Shown in pieces: positions 1-10,733 of a stretch of DNA of 64,000 bases. The first letter of the stretch is position 1. The number at the start of each line of letters is the position of its first letter. Made by a program: the position numbers and the translations under genes. The notes under the pieces are model-generated. The model was not told where the DNA came from and did not search any database. It worked only from the letters and a program-made list of their open reading frames with translations. The DNA is from Trichosphaerium sp. ATCC 40318 (taxonomy: Eukaryota > Discosea > Flabellinia > Trichosidae), in assembly GCA_038496445.1 (NCBI GenBank), contig JALMLS010000065.1, positions 427,335 through 491,334 on the forward strand. Reading direction: 5' to 3'.

Positions 1-1
1 G

Positions 2-685
2 GGAGTCAAAGCACTTGCTGGAGTTCACACTATTTACCTTAGTTACACTTCAGTAACTGACGAAGGAGTCAAAGCACTTGCTGGAGTTCATACTATTGAC
101 CTTAAGCACACTGCAGTAACTGATGAAGGTGTTAAATCACTTGCTGGAGCGCATACTATTGACCTGACTTACACTTCAGTAACAGATGAGGGTGTCAAAG
201 CACTTTCTGGAGCTCATACTATTAAGCTTGCTAAAACTAACGTGACAGATGAAGGGTTCAAAGCACTTTCTGGAGCTCACACTGTTGACCTTAGTTACAC
301 TTCAGTAACTGATGAAGGAGTCAAAGCACTTGCTGGAGTTCATACTATTAACCTTAGTAACACTTCAGTAACTGACGAAGGAGTCAAAGCACTTGCTGTA
401 GCTCACACTATTGACCTAAGTTACACTTCAGTAACTGATGAGGGAGTCAAAGCACTTGCTGGAGTTCACACTATTTACCTTAGTGACACTTCAGTAACTG
501 ATGAGGGTGTCAAAGCACTTGCTGGAGCTCACACTATTGGCCTTAGTAAAACTTCGGTAACAGATGAGGGTGTCAAAGCACTTGCTGGAGCACATTCTAT
601 CTACGCTTATGAAACTTCAGTATCTGAATCCCTCGCTGGTATTGAAGGGGTTAGAATGTTAATAGGGACTAACGTGTATATGTAA
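2..685 (+). CDS. Leucine-rich-repeat protein, 5' end outside window
   Basis: An open frame runs from the left edge to a TAA at 683-685. It is made of about ten tandem 21-residue repeats, 63 bp each, with consensus SVTDEGVKALAGxHTIxLSxT. The last unit decays into a short non-repeat tail. There is no ATG in the visible part, so the start lies to the left. The units are nearly identical at DNA level, which points to recent expansion or gene conversion. The hydrophobic spacing (V, L, I, L) fits a short LRR. Such arrays occur in protists and in giant viruses, usually as binding surfaces. No partner or location can be inferred. A relic of the same repeat lies near 15.6-15.7 kb. Confidence 0.75.
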   Translation, partial: GVKALAGVHTIYLSYTSVTDEGVKALAGVHTIDLKHTAVTDEGVKSLAGAHTIDLTYTSVTDEGVKALSGAHTIKLAKTNVTDEGFKALSGAHTVDLSYTSVTDEGVKALAGVHTINLSNTSVTDEGVKALAVAHTIDLSYTSVTDEGVKALAGVHTIYLSDTSVTDEGVKALAGAHTIGLSKTSVTDEGVKALAGAHSIYAYETSVSESLAGIEGVRMLIGTNVYM

Positions 686-959
686 GCAACTTATACAGGC
701 AAAATAAAGATAACATGATTTAGTAGCTTTAGAGTTTGAAGTATGTGTTAATAGAGAACCTTCCTGCTATTGTAGGTACTAACACAGAAAAGAAATAATA
801 CAAACATCATCATTGTCCTGTTACCCTTCACTTTATAGCTACAATGCTTTCAAGACACGGGATAGATTGTACGCTTCAGCTCCAATCTGTCGCTTCGGTT
901 AAGACCAGAAGCTGACCTTTACTATCAAAGGCTTGTATATCGATAAAAAGATGAACAGT

Positions 960-1099
960 AACTGACCAACCTATTTAATGGGTATGCTTCGTTCTGTTGG
1001 TTTCAAACAAACATTCCCTTTACAGTATGTGAACTGAACAACCTATTTAGTGGTTATGATTCGTTCTGTTGGTTTCAAACAAGCGTTTCCTTTTACTGT
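960..1099. repeat. Two-copy tandem repeat, about 72 bp unit
   Basis: Positions 960-1026 and 1032-1099 are near copies, sharing ACCTATTT, TTCGTTCTGTTGGTTTCAAA and a TTACTGT/TTACAGT end. It lies between the LRR gene and the P450 3' end. The rest of 686-1147 shows no gene that I can support. Confidence 0.6.
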
Positions 1100-1147
1100 T
1101 CAAAAAGGCCTTGCAAACTTGCATAACTGTAACTTTTTATTGTCTCT

Positions 1148-3013
1148 TTAAGGTTGTCTCTTTTTGAGTACAACTGATAGATCTGGATTTGGCTCAACCA
1201 AGAACATTCCACTGTATGTATCTTCAACACTCATTGGATTTTCATTTTGATCTATTTAAATAAAAGGTTAGAAACGTGATGTGTATTTCGGAAACTATGA
1301 CATACCAGGTGGTCTTGATACTTCAAAGCGCTTTACCAATGATGATATTGTAACTACAAGCTCCATCACAGCCAATTGTTTACCGATACAATTACGAGGA
1401 CCTACTGAAAAAGGCATCCATCCAAACTTATCTCCAGTTGTTGAATCTAAAAATCGATTTGGATCAAACTCTTCAGCACGTTCCCTAAAGTTTACAGTCA
1501 GCCTAAGAATTATAAACTGGTGATGTATTACCATACACTTGAGTCTCTCATCATAACTGACTGATTGATGAAAACATCTTGTCCAGCAGGTACTACGACA
1601 TCCCCAAGTTTTGTCTCTTTTGCCACTGTACGTGGTAGGCTTACACTTGGCCCGAACAACCTTAACGTTTCCCTACATGTAGATATTAGTATAACTATGC
1701 TAATGGAGTAGCGAAATGAAGGTATTTATATATTCTTAGTAACGTACTTGATGAAGGCTTTTGTGTAAACGAAACTATTTAATTGTTGTTTTGTTGTTAT
1801 CTTTGAGTCACCAGCTTTTGCAATAAATGTTAGAAATATCACATCACTTTCTTCGCACGTATGAGTGTATTGGCTTCTTCCAATAGTTTTTGTTGAACAT
1901 TGGGGTATCTAGACATGACATACAACGACCATGCGAGTGTTATAGCGGTCTATGTTAGAAATCTTTAAGCATGAGAATAACCAAACCATTTTTGTGACGT
2001 ACTGTATCATGCCCAGCAAAGAAGAATAGTAATGACTCATCAACAATAACGTCATCACTAAGAATATCTGGATATTGCTTCTGAGCAAGCAACATCAACG
2101 TGATGAAATCTTGATGAGTGTTGTTGCTTAGATTCGCTTTTCTTCTTTCAATTGCTTCTTTTATTTTAGCATACAGCCCCGCACGTGTCTCTTCGAATAA
2201 CCTTAAAATAGAATACATTCAATTGTGGACACTGGTATACAAGTTGGACGTACTTGTGGTTCAAGAGTCCGCCAAATAGAATTTTAAAAGCCAAGAACAT
2301 TGCCGCTTCCTTTACTAGTCTTTTGAAAGCAATTGTTAAAAACTTGTAGTCGAAATCTTCACCGAATATTAGAGCGACAATCAATCGCATTGTCATGAAT
2401 ACAGTCTCTGATTTTGGTTCAATGTCGAGTCGCCCATTTGATTTGTCAACCTTGTCACAAAGATCATCAATACATTGTTCTGTAATGTCGGTTACAGTTG
2501 GTAACATTGCTGTCAAAGACTTGAAATGAAAAACGGGCGTTAAAAGTCTTCTTCTCGTCTTCCACAACTCGTTCGTCTGGAGTGTAACTAATCCTTGGCC
2601 AAGAAGTGTCGCAGTCTACAAACGTTAAAAAGGCTGAAGAGTCAAACAAAAATGAAAAAAACACGTGCGTTTTTGTAAATCATCATCGATTTAGGTGAGT
2701 TTTCGTGAATGAGAAGTTGTTTCGCATACATCGGATCACATACCGTTAAAACAACTTTACCCTGTATATTCATTTTCACTAGCTTGACATTCTTCCCATC
2801 CGCCGTCTTTGGCCACAATGACACTCGTTTGACAAAAATTTTTGGGTCACGAAGTAGCCTCCATAGTATGTTCTTATACTGTGGATGAATGGGTACGTCA
2901 GGGTATACGAAATATTGTTTAATGCATCCAACAATCTTTTTAAAATACAAACGATAAAATAGAACACATGCCACTGTAAACAACAGTAAAGCGATAGTCC
3001 AAATAATAATCAT
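1148..3013 (-). CDS. Microsomal cytochrome P450, copy 1
   Basis: Heme-thiolate monooxygenase, probably ER-anchored. The ATG at 3013 opens an N-terminal membrane segment (MIIIWTIALLLFTVACVLF). Later exons give the I-helix AGHDT (near 2015), the K-helix ETLR (near 1665), and the heme loop FSVGPRNCIG with its cysteine ligand (near 1400). I read eight exons; the last (about 1254-1148) encodes a tail ending VVLKKRQP. Splice phases agree, for example the W codon split before ERAEEFDPNRF. The gene looks intact and of normal P450 length. Copy 2 lies at 6464-8828. The substrate is unknown; the sequence resembles CYP3/CYP4/CYP46-type microsomal enzymes. Confidence 0.88.
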
Positions 3014-3392
3014 AGCGTGCTAGTTGTGAGGTTATGATTGAATACTATATTTAAGAGGCATTGGAGTTAAGCCATTTAGAAGTTTACCAAGTGATATTTT
3101 GTTCACCTTGTCAGTGTACATTTATCCTTTCTCGAGGATTCTTGGATGTGCTACTAAAGAATTTTGGAACCACCAATTGAGTACATTTGGCTAATCAGAT
3201 TCTGGTCTGTTTTTTTTTTGGACATCTACAAAATACCAAATGAGGCTTTTTATTTTTAGTTTGGTACAACATACTGTACATTTCTCAATTCGAAACTATA
3301 GAAATAAACACATACTCACGCATATTGTATAGCTTTAGACGCAACTTTTACTAACAAGGTGCTGCAAAGTGAAGGTGATGTTCAAAGGATTA

Positions 3393-4780
3393 CTATTCTT
3401 TTTTAGTAACACCGTGTCCTTTTGGTTTATCCTCAGTTTTTGGAATAACAGATCCAGCAGCTAGTACAAGTATAAGGCAACAAATACGAAAACTCCAAGT
3501 ACCTTTAAGAGCTTTGGCAATGTTTGCAGTGTAGCTTCCTTGATATCTAGCGCCTTCAAGCTCTACTTCAGAGGGCTGGCGAGATCCGTCTGTATCAGTG
3601 ATAGTTGATGCGCCATATGGTGTGCAACCATCTACCAAAAGGTTCAACTAAACAATCAGTTTAGACAAAATTACTTACTGAGGACTAAACCACGCTGCCC
3701 ATTAAATGAATAAGGTACACCAGCTATGATCATACCTACGTTTTGTTAAATCATAGCAACGTACAAGATTTATTCTGTACCGTGATGCAACATAACAGTG
3801 TTCATGCTGAGAATAGTAGATTCTTGACCACCATGTTGTGACGCACTAGAAGTAAAAGCACCGCCTACTTTGCCTGCAAGGGCTCCCTGAGGTCAAGATG
3901 TAAGAAACATTGTTAGAGTCAATATAATTACCTTGTACCAAGCTCCAGTAGTAGAATCAATAAAGGTTTTCATCTATTTCCAATTAAAAATGTTACAGCA
4001 AGGAAGTATGTTGTAACATACCTGAGCGGAAGCCATCCCAAAGTGGGTAGGAGTACCAAAGATAACAGCATCATAGTTTCCAATATCCGCAGGATCAGCA
4101 ATAGGACGTTTGAAGATGTTTAAGACAAAAGGAGTTTGAAGTTTTAGAGTACTGTGTTGAGATTATGACAAATTACCCAAGTCTTGTCAAAATTGGGGCA
4201 TATCTTTGAAATACGGGTGTAGAAAGTCAACTTTCCACGTGATTTCATACACCACTTTTTTGTCGCAAAATGTTGTTTTTGTAAACAACTGTAGCTATGG
4301 CATCTACACGCATAGCGCATGCTATTTGTACACTTTCACAAAAAGAAGTATTATCATGCGTTTCAAAAACGAATTTGCTGGGAATAGCCTTAAAAGCGTC
4401 TCCAAGATATATTTTCGCGTATGCATACGCTTTATACATTGGTTAAATTCTCCAATTAAGTGAAAAAAGTAAAGAAAAAAAAGGTAGTTTAAGGCTTTAA
4501 AAAACCTGAATCTCTACCCTTAAGGCTGTACGTACATCTTGGAACTGCTTTTGCGCTTCAATAGCGTGCATAGCTTTAAGCGTATTTTCAGGCAAAGTCT
4601 CTGCTACACGCATCAAAGATACTTCAGCTCCAGATTGTTTTGCGCCGTCAGCAACTGCTTTGGCCATCTGAAAAACTTTGAAACAGAGTAAGCTATGAGT
4701 GTTAAACATGTTAATCACGACGTACTATGTCCATATGTTGAGTAAAACACTACTAGTACTTTCGGAGCTGCTTCGGCCAT
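3393..4780 (-). CDS. WrbA/Pst2-type NAD(P)H:quinone oxidoreductase
   Basis: Flavodoxin-fold FMN enzyme that reduces quinones by two electrons. The ATG at 4780 starts [18 protein letters not shown], the phosphate-binding loop of the family. Later exons give [12 protein letters not shown], the flavin-contact block [18 protein letters not shown] (about 4110-4021), [17 protein letters not shown], and the C-terminal [16 protein letters not shown]. About nine small exons are separated by short introns. The last exon (to TAG at 3393) adds a charged tail beyond the usual family end. The join of exons 1 and 2 is not settled: the obvious donor and acceptor do not match in phase with MAKAVADG. Family assignment is firm. 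Confidence 0.85.
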
Positions 4781-5521
4781 GCTTTAAATTAGATTTTTCT
4801 GATAAATTTTACCGTAAAAATGGTAAAGTTTTTATGATAAGCTGAATCGCCGAAATCTCACCTTATTTCGCATGGTTCCTAGTAGAAGTTTTTTACGAGA
4901 TTGTGCCAATTTGATCCATGTTATTAGTATGTCGCAGGATTCTTGACTGAAATAGCTGTTCGCGATGTATGCTACTTTTCGGCGATACATTTATTTCCAC
5001 GAAAGTATGCTTTGGCCAATAAGGTTTTTTCGAACAAACCAAACGTGCCTACTCAATTTCGCGAAAGTAGAGCAAACTTAGTTGACCACCTTGGTAAAAA
5101 AAAAGTGAGCCTAAAAATAAACGTAATCATGAAGGAGTTTACCACGACCGACATGAGTTCTGATGTTCCTACAAAGTTTTAATAGTAATCTACATTGTAG
5201 TTTGCAAAAGTTCCGTAGATGGTATTATCTAATTTTATCACGTGATGAACTTTCGCCTTCGAGAAGGATTCAGCGTTTCATTACAATTATGTTTAATATA
5301 TGACAAGGAACTGGTCTCAGCTACATTCACATGTTCACAGATCCTTTTACGAGTTTGCATTGATTCATGTTTAGGAGTTTTTGGTAGTTTTTCGTCACAA
5401 CAGTATGTGTACCATTTGCAATGTGTTTTCTTGCGTTTTGTTGATGTCGATGCAAACAGCAGATAGAACTAGAGATAGCACAAAACTTGCACGTATTGTA
5501 GTTACCGCCTACTAACAACTG

Positions 5522-5575
5522 GATGTTCCGAAGTTTTTTTGAAAATGTTGTATTGTTAGCAGTCTTCGGAACATC
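5522..5575. repeat. Inverted repeat, 12-bp arms
   Basis: GATGTTCCGAAG (5522-5533) pairs exactly with CTTCGGAACATC (5564-5575) around a 30-nt loop. It sits in the otherwise unannotated 4781-5590 stretch, upstream of the membrane-protein exon. Two ORFs in that stretch (4943-5182 and 5242-5466) look like chance. The role of the hairpin is unknown. Confidence 0.6.
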
Positions 5576-5707
5576 TCCCTGCAGTAGCGTTTGTTCAATA
5601 CAAGCTTATCTTTGTACCTGGTTTTTACTAGTAAGAGTGGCAGAAAATACAACCTTAAGGCGAGCCACGTGTCAGGTAAAGTCGTTCTTACGATGAAAAC
5701 CTTTCAG

Positions 5708-6231
5708 ATAACGGTGAGAATACTCAAACTGACTTTTTGGCAGCACTTGCTACTTCTAAACTCGTCATGCAAATCATCGTTGATATTCTCGACTGGACGC
5801 TAAGTAAACCTGTACCTCCACAGTTTATTGTAAACAACACTGTTGGTTTAATCCAATTACGCTCGTTTACGTCTGTATCTATTCATATCTATAATCTGAC
5901 GCGTGCTTGTTTATTTTTAACAGTTTTAACGTCATTTTGGGGATTTGTCGGCGTATTCGTTGGTTTCCGGGCTGTGCAGTACGCTATTAAGAAATGCAAA
6001 GAATATGAACACCCTGGAGACGCTACAAGGGTAACACCACGCGAATATGGTATTTTAAGAAACACAGCTATGCTTTCATCGGGAGCTGCATTGACTTCTT
6101 GGTTTATTGAGTTAGGCACTGTTCATTATTTAACAATTTTGGCTGGCACAAACCTATTGAACTGCCTTATTGCATATCGTACTGTATTTTTAATAATGGC
6201 ACCACGTGGAAGATATATTGGACCAACTTAA
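5708..6231 (+). CDS. Small multi-pass membrane protein, 5' end unresolved
   Basis: Not recognised. The exon from 5708 to the TAA at 6231 encodes about 170 residues with three or four hydrophobic segments, including CLFLTVLTSFWGFVGVFVGF and YLTILAGTNLLNCLIAY. A basic stretch (KKCKEYEHP) lies between them. The acceptor CCTTTCAG ends at 5707. A perfect CAG|GTAAAGT donor at 5675/5676 joins in phase to an upstream open segment from about 5591, but no ATG was found there. The first in-frame ATG in the exon is at 5767. Loss of the N-terminal part would leave the membrane segments intact. Confidence 0.5.
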
Positions 6232-6463
6232 CTTAAATCACGTGTACCAATTGTAAGCTTTAGTCATGATACATTAGTGCAATATGTACAACTTGTAAAT
6301 AAACAGTTCTGCACTATGAGCGTTACCGCCCTTGTCTAGACTAACAGTGGTTATTTTTCAGGCATTTTACAAAGTTTGCCATTGCACTGATGTCTTGGTC
6401 GTCAGTTAACTTTTCAGTCGTTGATTTATCACGAGATGTTTTGGTTTTATTATCTCATTTTTA

Positions 6464-8828
6464 TTATCTCTTTTTGAGTACAACTGATAGATCTGGATTT
6501 GGCTCAACCAAGAACATTCCACTGTATGTATCTTTGGCACTCATTGGATTTTCATTTTGATCTATTTAAATAAAAAGGTTAGGTGTTAAGAGATGTTTTC
6601 TGGTTACAAATATTTCAAATATTACTAATATTCCAAATATTATGAAATAAATGTAACACTTGAAACAAAACAGAAAAGCGCGACCAAACTACCGTAGAAC
6701 GCTTTTCAGGTGTTTAGCGTAACTTTTAACAACCGACTGACAAAAAGTTTGGCAGGTTTTTCAACAATTTCGCAACATTTAAAACATTTGCAATATTTGA
6801 AATATTTGAAATATTTTGAAATATGTAAACATCTCTTATGAAACCTGATGTGTATTTCGGAAACTATGACATACCAGGTGGTCTTGATACTTCAAAGCGT
6901 TTTACCAATGATGATATTGTAACTACAAGCTCCATCACAGCCAATTGTTTACCGATACAGTTACGAGGACCTACTGAAAAAGGCATCCATCCAAACTTAT
7001 CTCCAGTTGTTGAATCTAAAAATCGAGTTGGATCAAACTCTTCAGCACGTTCCCTAAAGTTTAAACATTAGCACAGCGAAAAAAACATGCGCACGACTAC
7101 CAGACACTTGAGTCTCTCATTATAAGTGTCTGGATCAGGAACACATCTTGTCCAGCAGGTATTACGACATCCCCAAGTTTTGTCTCTTTTGCCACTGTAC
7201 GTGGTAGTGTCATAACAGGAGAGAACAACCGAAGCGTTTCCCTATAATATTGTATACCACGCGTTAATATAATGACACTTGAGGTAGTTGTGACATACTT
7301 GATGAAGGCTTTTGTGTAAACGAAACTATTTAATTGTTGTTTTGTTGTTATCTTTGAGTCACCAGCTTTTGCAATAAATGTTAGAAATGTCACATCAATT
7401 TATTCATACGTATGAGTGTATTGGCTTCTTCCAATAGTTTTTGTTGAACGTTGGGATATCTAGACATAACATACAGAGACCATGCGAGTGTTATAGCGGT
7501 CTATGTTAGAAATCTTTAAGCATGAGAATAACCAAACCGTTTTAGTGACGTACTGTATCATGCCCAGCAAAGAAGAATAGTAATGACTCATCAACAATAA
7601 CGTCATCATTAAGAAGATCTGGATATTGCTTCTGAGCAAGTAACATCAATGTGATTAAATCTTGATGAGTGTTGTTGCTTAGATTCGCTTTTCTTCTTTC
7701 AATAGCTTCTTTTATTTTACCAAGTAGCTCAGCACGTGTTTTACGGAACGGCCTTTAAAACGTAAGAAAGCACTACAAATGCGCATAAAAGAAATACAAC
7801 GTACTTGTGATCCCACAGGCCACCAAAAAGGGCTTCAAGAAGCATAAACATACCAAACTCTTTGAAAAGTTTTTTGAAAGTAACAGTCATAAACTTGTAG
7901 TCGAAGTCTTCACCAAATATTAGAGCGACAATCAACCGCATTGTCATGAATACAGTCTCTGATTTTGGTTGAATATCGAGTCGCCCATTTGATTTGTCAA
8001 CCTTGTCACAAAGATCATCAATACATTGCTCTGTAATGTCGGTTACAGTTGGTAACATTGCCGTCAAAGACTTGAAATGAAAAACGGGCGTTAAAAGTCT
8101 TCTTCTCGTCTTCCACAACTCATTCGTCTGGAGTGTAACTAAGCCTAAACCCAACAGCACCACAGCCTATAATACTGTAAATTATCACGAACAAAAAAGG
8201 AATTTTGACCCGAAATAGCTATTTTGTGTTAGCTTTTGACCCGATTTTTCGAGACCGGTTATGAACATAGGTAGCCTTGTGCAACTCTGCAAGCTACACC
8301 ATTAGTGTATCCTTATGGAGTACTCTACGTGAGGCTAAGAGAACAAAGTCATGTGCGTGCTACAAATCGAGAGTGGCCTTTTAAAAAGTACGAGTAGTAA
8401 ATGTTAAAACCAAATAGCGTTATTTCAGGTCAAATCCTCATAAAACAGTTGAGAAAGTAACGAAAAACTGACACTTGACGCACGTTTGTGTACATTATCA
8501 TCGATTTAGGTGAGTTTTCGTGAATGAGAAGTTGTTTCGCATATACTGGATCAGATACCGCTAAAACAACTCTACCCTGAACATTCATTTTCACTAGCTT
8601 ACTATGCTTCCCTTCCACCGTCTTTGGCCACAAATCAATCCTGTCAGGGTATCGTTTTGGGTCTGGTAATAACCGCCATTCAAAATTCTTAAATTGTGGA
8701 TGTGTAGGCAGGTTAGGATATACGTAGTATTGTTTGAAATATCCAATAATCTTTTTGCTGTACAAACGGCAAAATAAAACTAAAACAACCGTAAATAGTA
8801 AAGCGAGCAATGTCCAGATAATAATCAT
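6464..8828 (-). CDS. Microsomal cytochrome P450, copy 2
   Basis: Paralogue of the copy at 1148-3013, same strand, exon order and splice positions. The ATG at 8828 starts the membrane anchor MIIIWTLLALLFTVVLVLF. AGHDT lies near 7560, ETLRLFSPV near 7230, and FSVGPRNCIG near 6940. The last exon (about 6570-6464) ends VVLKKR, two codons shorter than copy 1. Reading frames are open throughout. Middle and C-terminal exons are almost identical to copy 1, while exon 1 differs at many residues. Its first intron (about 8167-8481) and last intron (about 6570-6855) are several times longer than in copy 1, because each holds an inverted-repeat insertion. Confidence 0.87.
6587..6838. mobile_element. MITE-like element in last intron of P450 copy 2
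   Basis: About 248 bp bounded by AGAGATGTTT (6589) and AAACATCTCT (ending 6836), with a TA on each side (6587-6588, 6837-6838). The inverted similarity extends inward through imperfect AAATATTTCAAATATT tracts for some 45 bp. The matching intron of P450 copy 1 lacks it, so it is an insertion. TA duplication and short inverted ends fit Tc1/mariner-type or Stowaway-like non-autonomous elements. It encodes nothing visible. Confidence 0.75.
8199..8437. mobile_element. Second inverted-repeat insertion, first intron of P450 copy 2
   Basis: The left end GGAATTTTGACCCGAAATA (8199) is mirrored by TATTTCAGGTCAAATCC (ending 8437); both continue inward through a GCTATTT block. It lies in an intron of about 310 bp, whereas the same intron in copy 1 is about 50 bp. 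No clear target duplication was seen. The termini differ from the element at 6587-6838, so this is a separate family. Confidence 0.6.
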
Positions 8829-9128
8829 TTGCTTTCCATGTACATAAAATGGTATGACACAAAGTACGCGGAGAAACAAATGTTCCGCAAGAAAAAGTCA
8901 AAAAAAAATGAGTTTTCGAAAAAGTAGATGTTCCTGCCGTTGAAGTATAGCATCCTATCTACAATGTGTTATTACCTGGTAGCCTAAAACAATGGAAAGA
9001 GGGTCATGCTTAAGGGTTGCACTTAATTAGGCAGACTTGGGGAAAAAGGGTAAACAAGCTAACAATAAAAGGGTACACAACATTTTTCTAAGTCTATTTT
9101 TAAACTTGTTAGCATTCCTTTAGAGCTT

Positions 9129-9560
9129 TTACCATTCATCTTCCTTGTTCACTTTCCTTGTATCTCTTATGTAATTACAATGCTCCAATAACTTGCCATC
9201 AAAGAATCCCACTCGATGATGACTACCATTAACAAAGTGTGCTAATTTCCTTGCTCTTTCAATTGGCCATGTCATGGAAAACTTTATACTCTCCTTCCAA
9301 TTTACCATTGACAAAATTTCTCTGGTATGCCAACTGACCATTCCCATACCAAATCTTTGAGTCTCCTTCTTGCTTACCTCTAACATTGGCTATACTAGTA
9401 CTAACATCAAATGGATTGCTTTTAATACTCTAGTGTTAAACCATTGTTTACAATAACCATGTGACAGACCGTGCTTTAGCTCCACTTGATGATGAAGCAA
9501 ATACTTTGATGTGTTTTTATCAAAGCAATATCGTTGCCACTTGCCATGTTAAGTTCGATG
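9129..9560 (-). pseudogene. Decayed F-box/MORN-repeat gene
   Basis: Read on the minus strand, three frames each carry pieces of the same repeat family as the gene at 10734-11573. HGKWQRYCFDKN and KHGLSHGYCKQWF lie at about 9550-9440, IWYGNGQLAYQRNFVNGKL at about 9370-9310, and HFVNGSHHRVG at about 9240-9210. Stops and frameshifts separate them, and no splice signals rescue a single frame. A start and F-box were not found. The order of pieces matches the intact paralogue, so this is a broken copy rather than a chance match. Confidence 0.65.
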
Positions 9561-10068
9561 TTTTTGTTGTGTTTGAGAACATGTTTTCCTTTTTTACAGA
9601 TACAAAAGTTGGTTGACACTTGACATAATGTAGTAGCTGTGATTGTGTAAAATTGACTTTACAATTTGCTTGGACGACATACTTCAAACCAAATCTCGTT
9701 CTCGCCGCTTCCGAAATGGAAGAGCAGCTTTTTTAGTGGAATTTGGCGCCCCCTGTGGCAGTATCGACACCGTCCTAAGGCGCTAATAGGCCTGATCAAG
9801 AAAAGCAGTAAATTCGATCATTTACACCAGAGCACATTTACACCAGAGCACTGGAATAGTTATATTTTTGAAGCATACATTGCGCTCCACGGTTTGCATG
9901 CGGATGGGTGTTGCTGAAATTTTAACGATTTTACTACGGCATCCTACGGTGCCCATAATTTTGTCACATGACCTCTATGCGACGTAAATGCGTCGACACT
10001 AGTGAGAATGCGGAGAAAGATGGAGATTCTGAGAAATCGCCAAAACCATGGTTCTCTGATTAGGATCT

Positions 10069-10186
10069 ATGGCTGTTTGCGTTTAAATTACTGTTAACTG
10101 AATGGTAATTTCCATTTCGCCAAATAGCCTTCACGGATTGGATTTATGGCTGTTTGCGTTTAAATTACTGTTAACTGAATGGTAAT
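10069..10186. repeat. 41-bp perfect direct repeat, 77 bp apart
   Basis: The 41 bases at 10069-10109 recur unchanged at 10146-10186; both contain GGCTGTTTGCGTTTAAATTA. The copies lie in the non-coding 9561-10733 stretch upstream of the F-box/MORN gene. Nothing else was recognised there. Confidence 0.8.
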
Positions 10187-10733
10187 ATAAAACACTTGAC
10201 TGTGATAAGTACACTGTGCATAATCTTGTAAAATTAGAGAGCGTGCCCTTAAAGCAAGAAGCTAGCACGCACATAAACGAATACAAAGGCTACTATAAAC
10301 TCATTCGGTTGTGTTAACTGGAACAGCCATTTACCGCATTAGCAAGCTATATTTTAGAACTATCAATCGATACACGTAAGTTAAACACAAACTATATTCT
10401 TGAACAAAGAGGCCAACTGTTTGGTGAACAATACTCATCTCAGATTTTTTTACCGAAGTCATAATTTTGCTTTTACGAATAATGTGTAACATCCACTTAA
10501 ACGTTTTCTTCAGTTTTTTGTGGCATTTTGGCCAAAACTATTGCCGTTTTCGGGTTTTTACATCTCTCTCAATGCGTCTTGAAACATGTACAAATAGTCA
10601 CTCTTGCCTCTTGTGCTCAAAAGGCTGTACGACGGCTAGAAACTTTTAAGTGGATGCAAACATGTCGCCGACAAAAAATATGCCTTTGTAAGTCGTTTTC
10701 TAATTTTTTTTAGATTTGTTGGTACACAAAAAG

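Noticed and set aside
2-685. CRISPR-like repeat array
   Set aside because: There are no spacers; the units are coding, in phase and eukaryotic.
4943-5466. Two plus-strand ORFs of 74-79 codons
   Set aside because: The first begins at TTG; neither shows a family, signal or link to the downstream membrane-protein exon.
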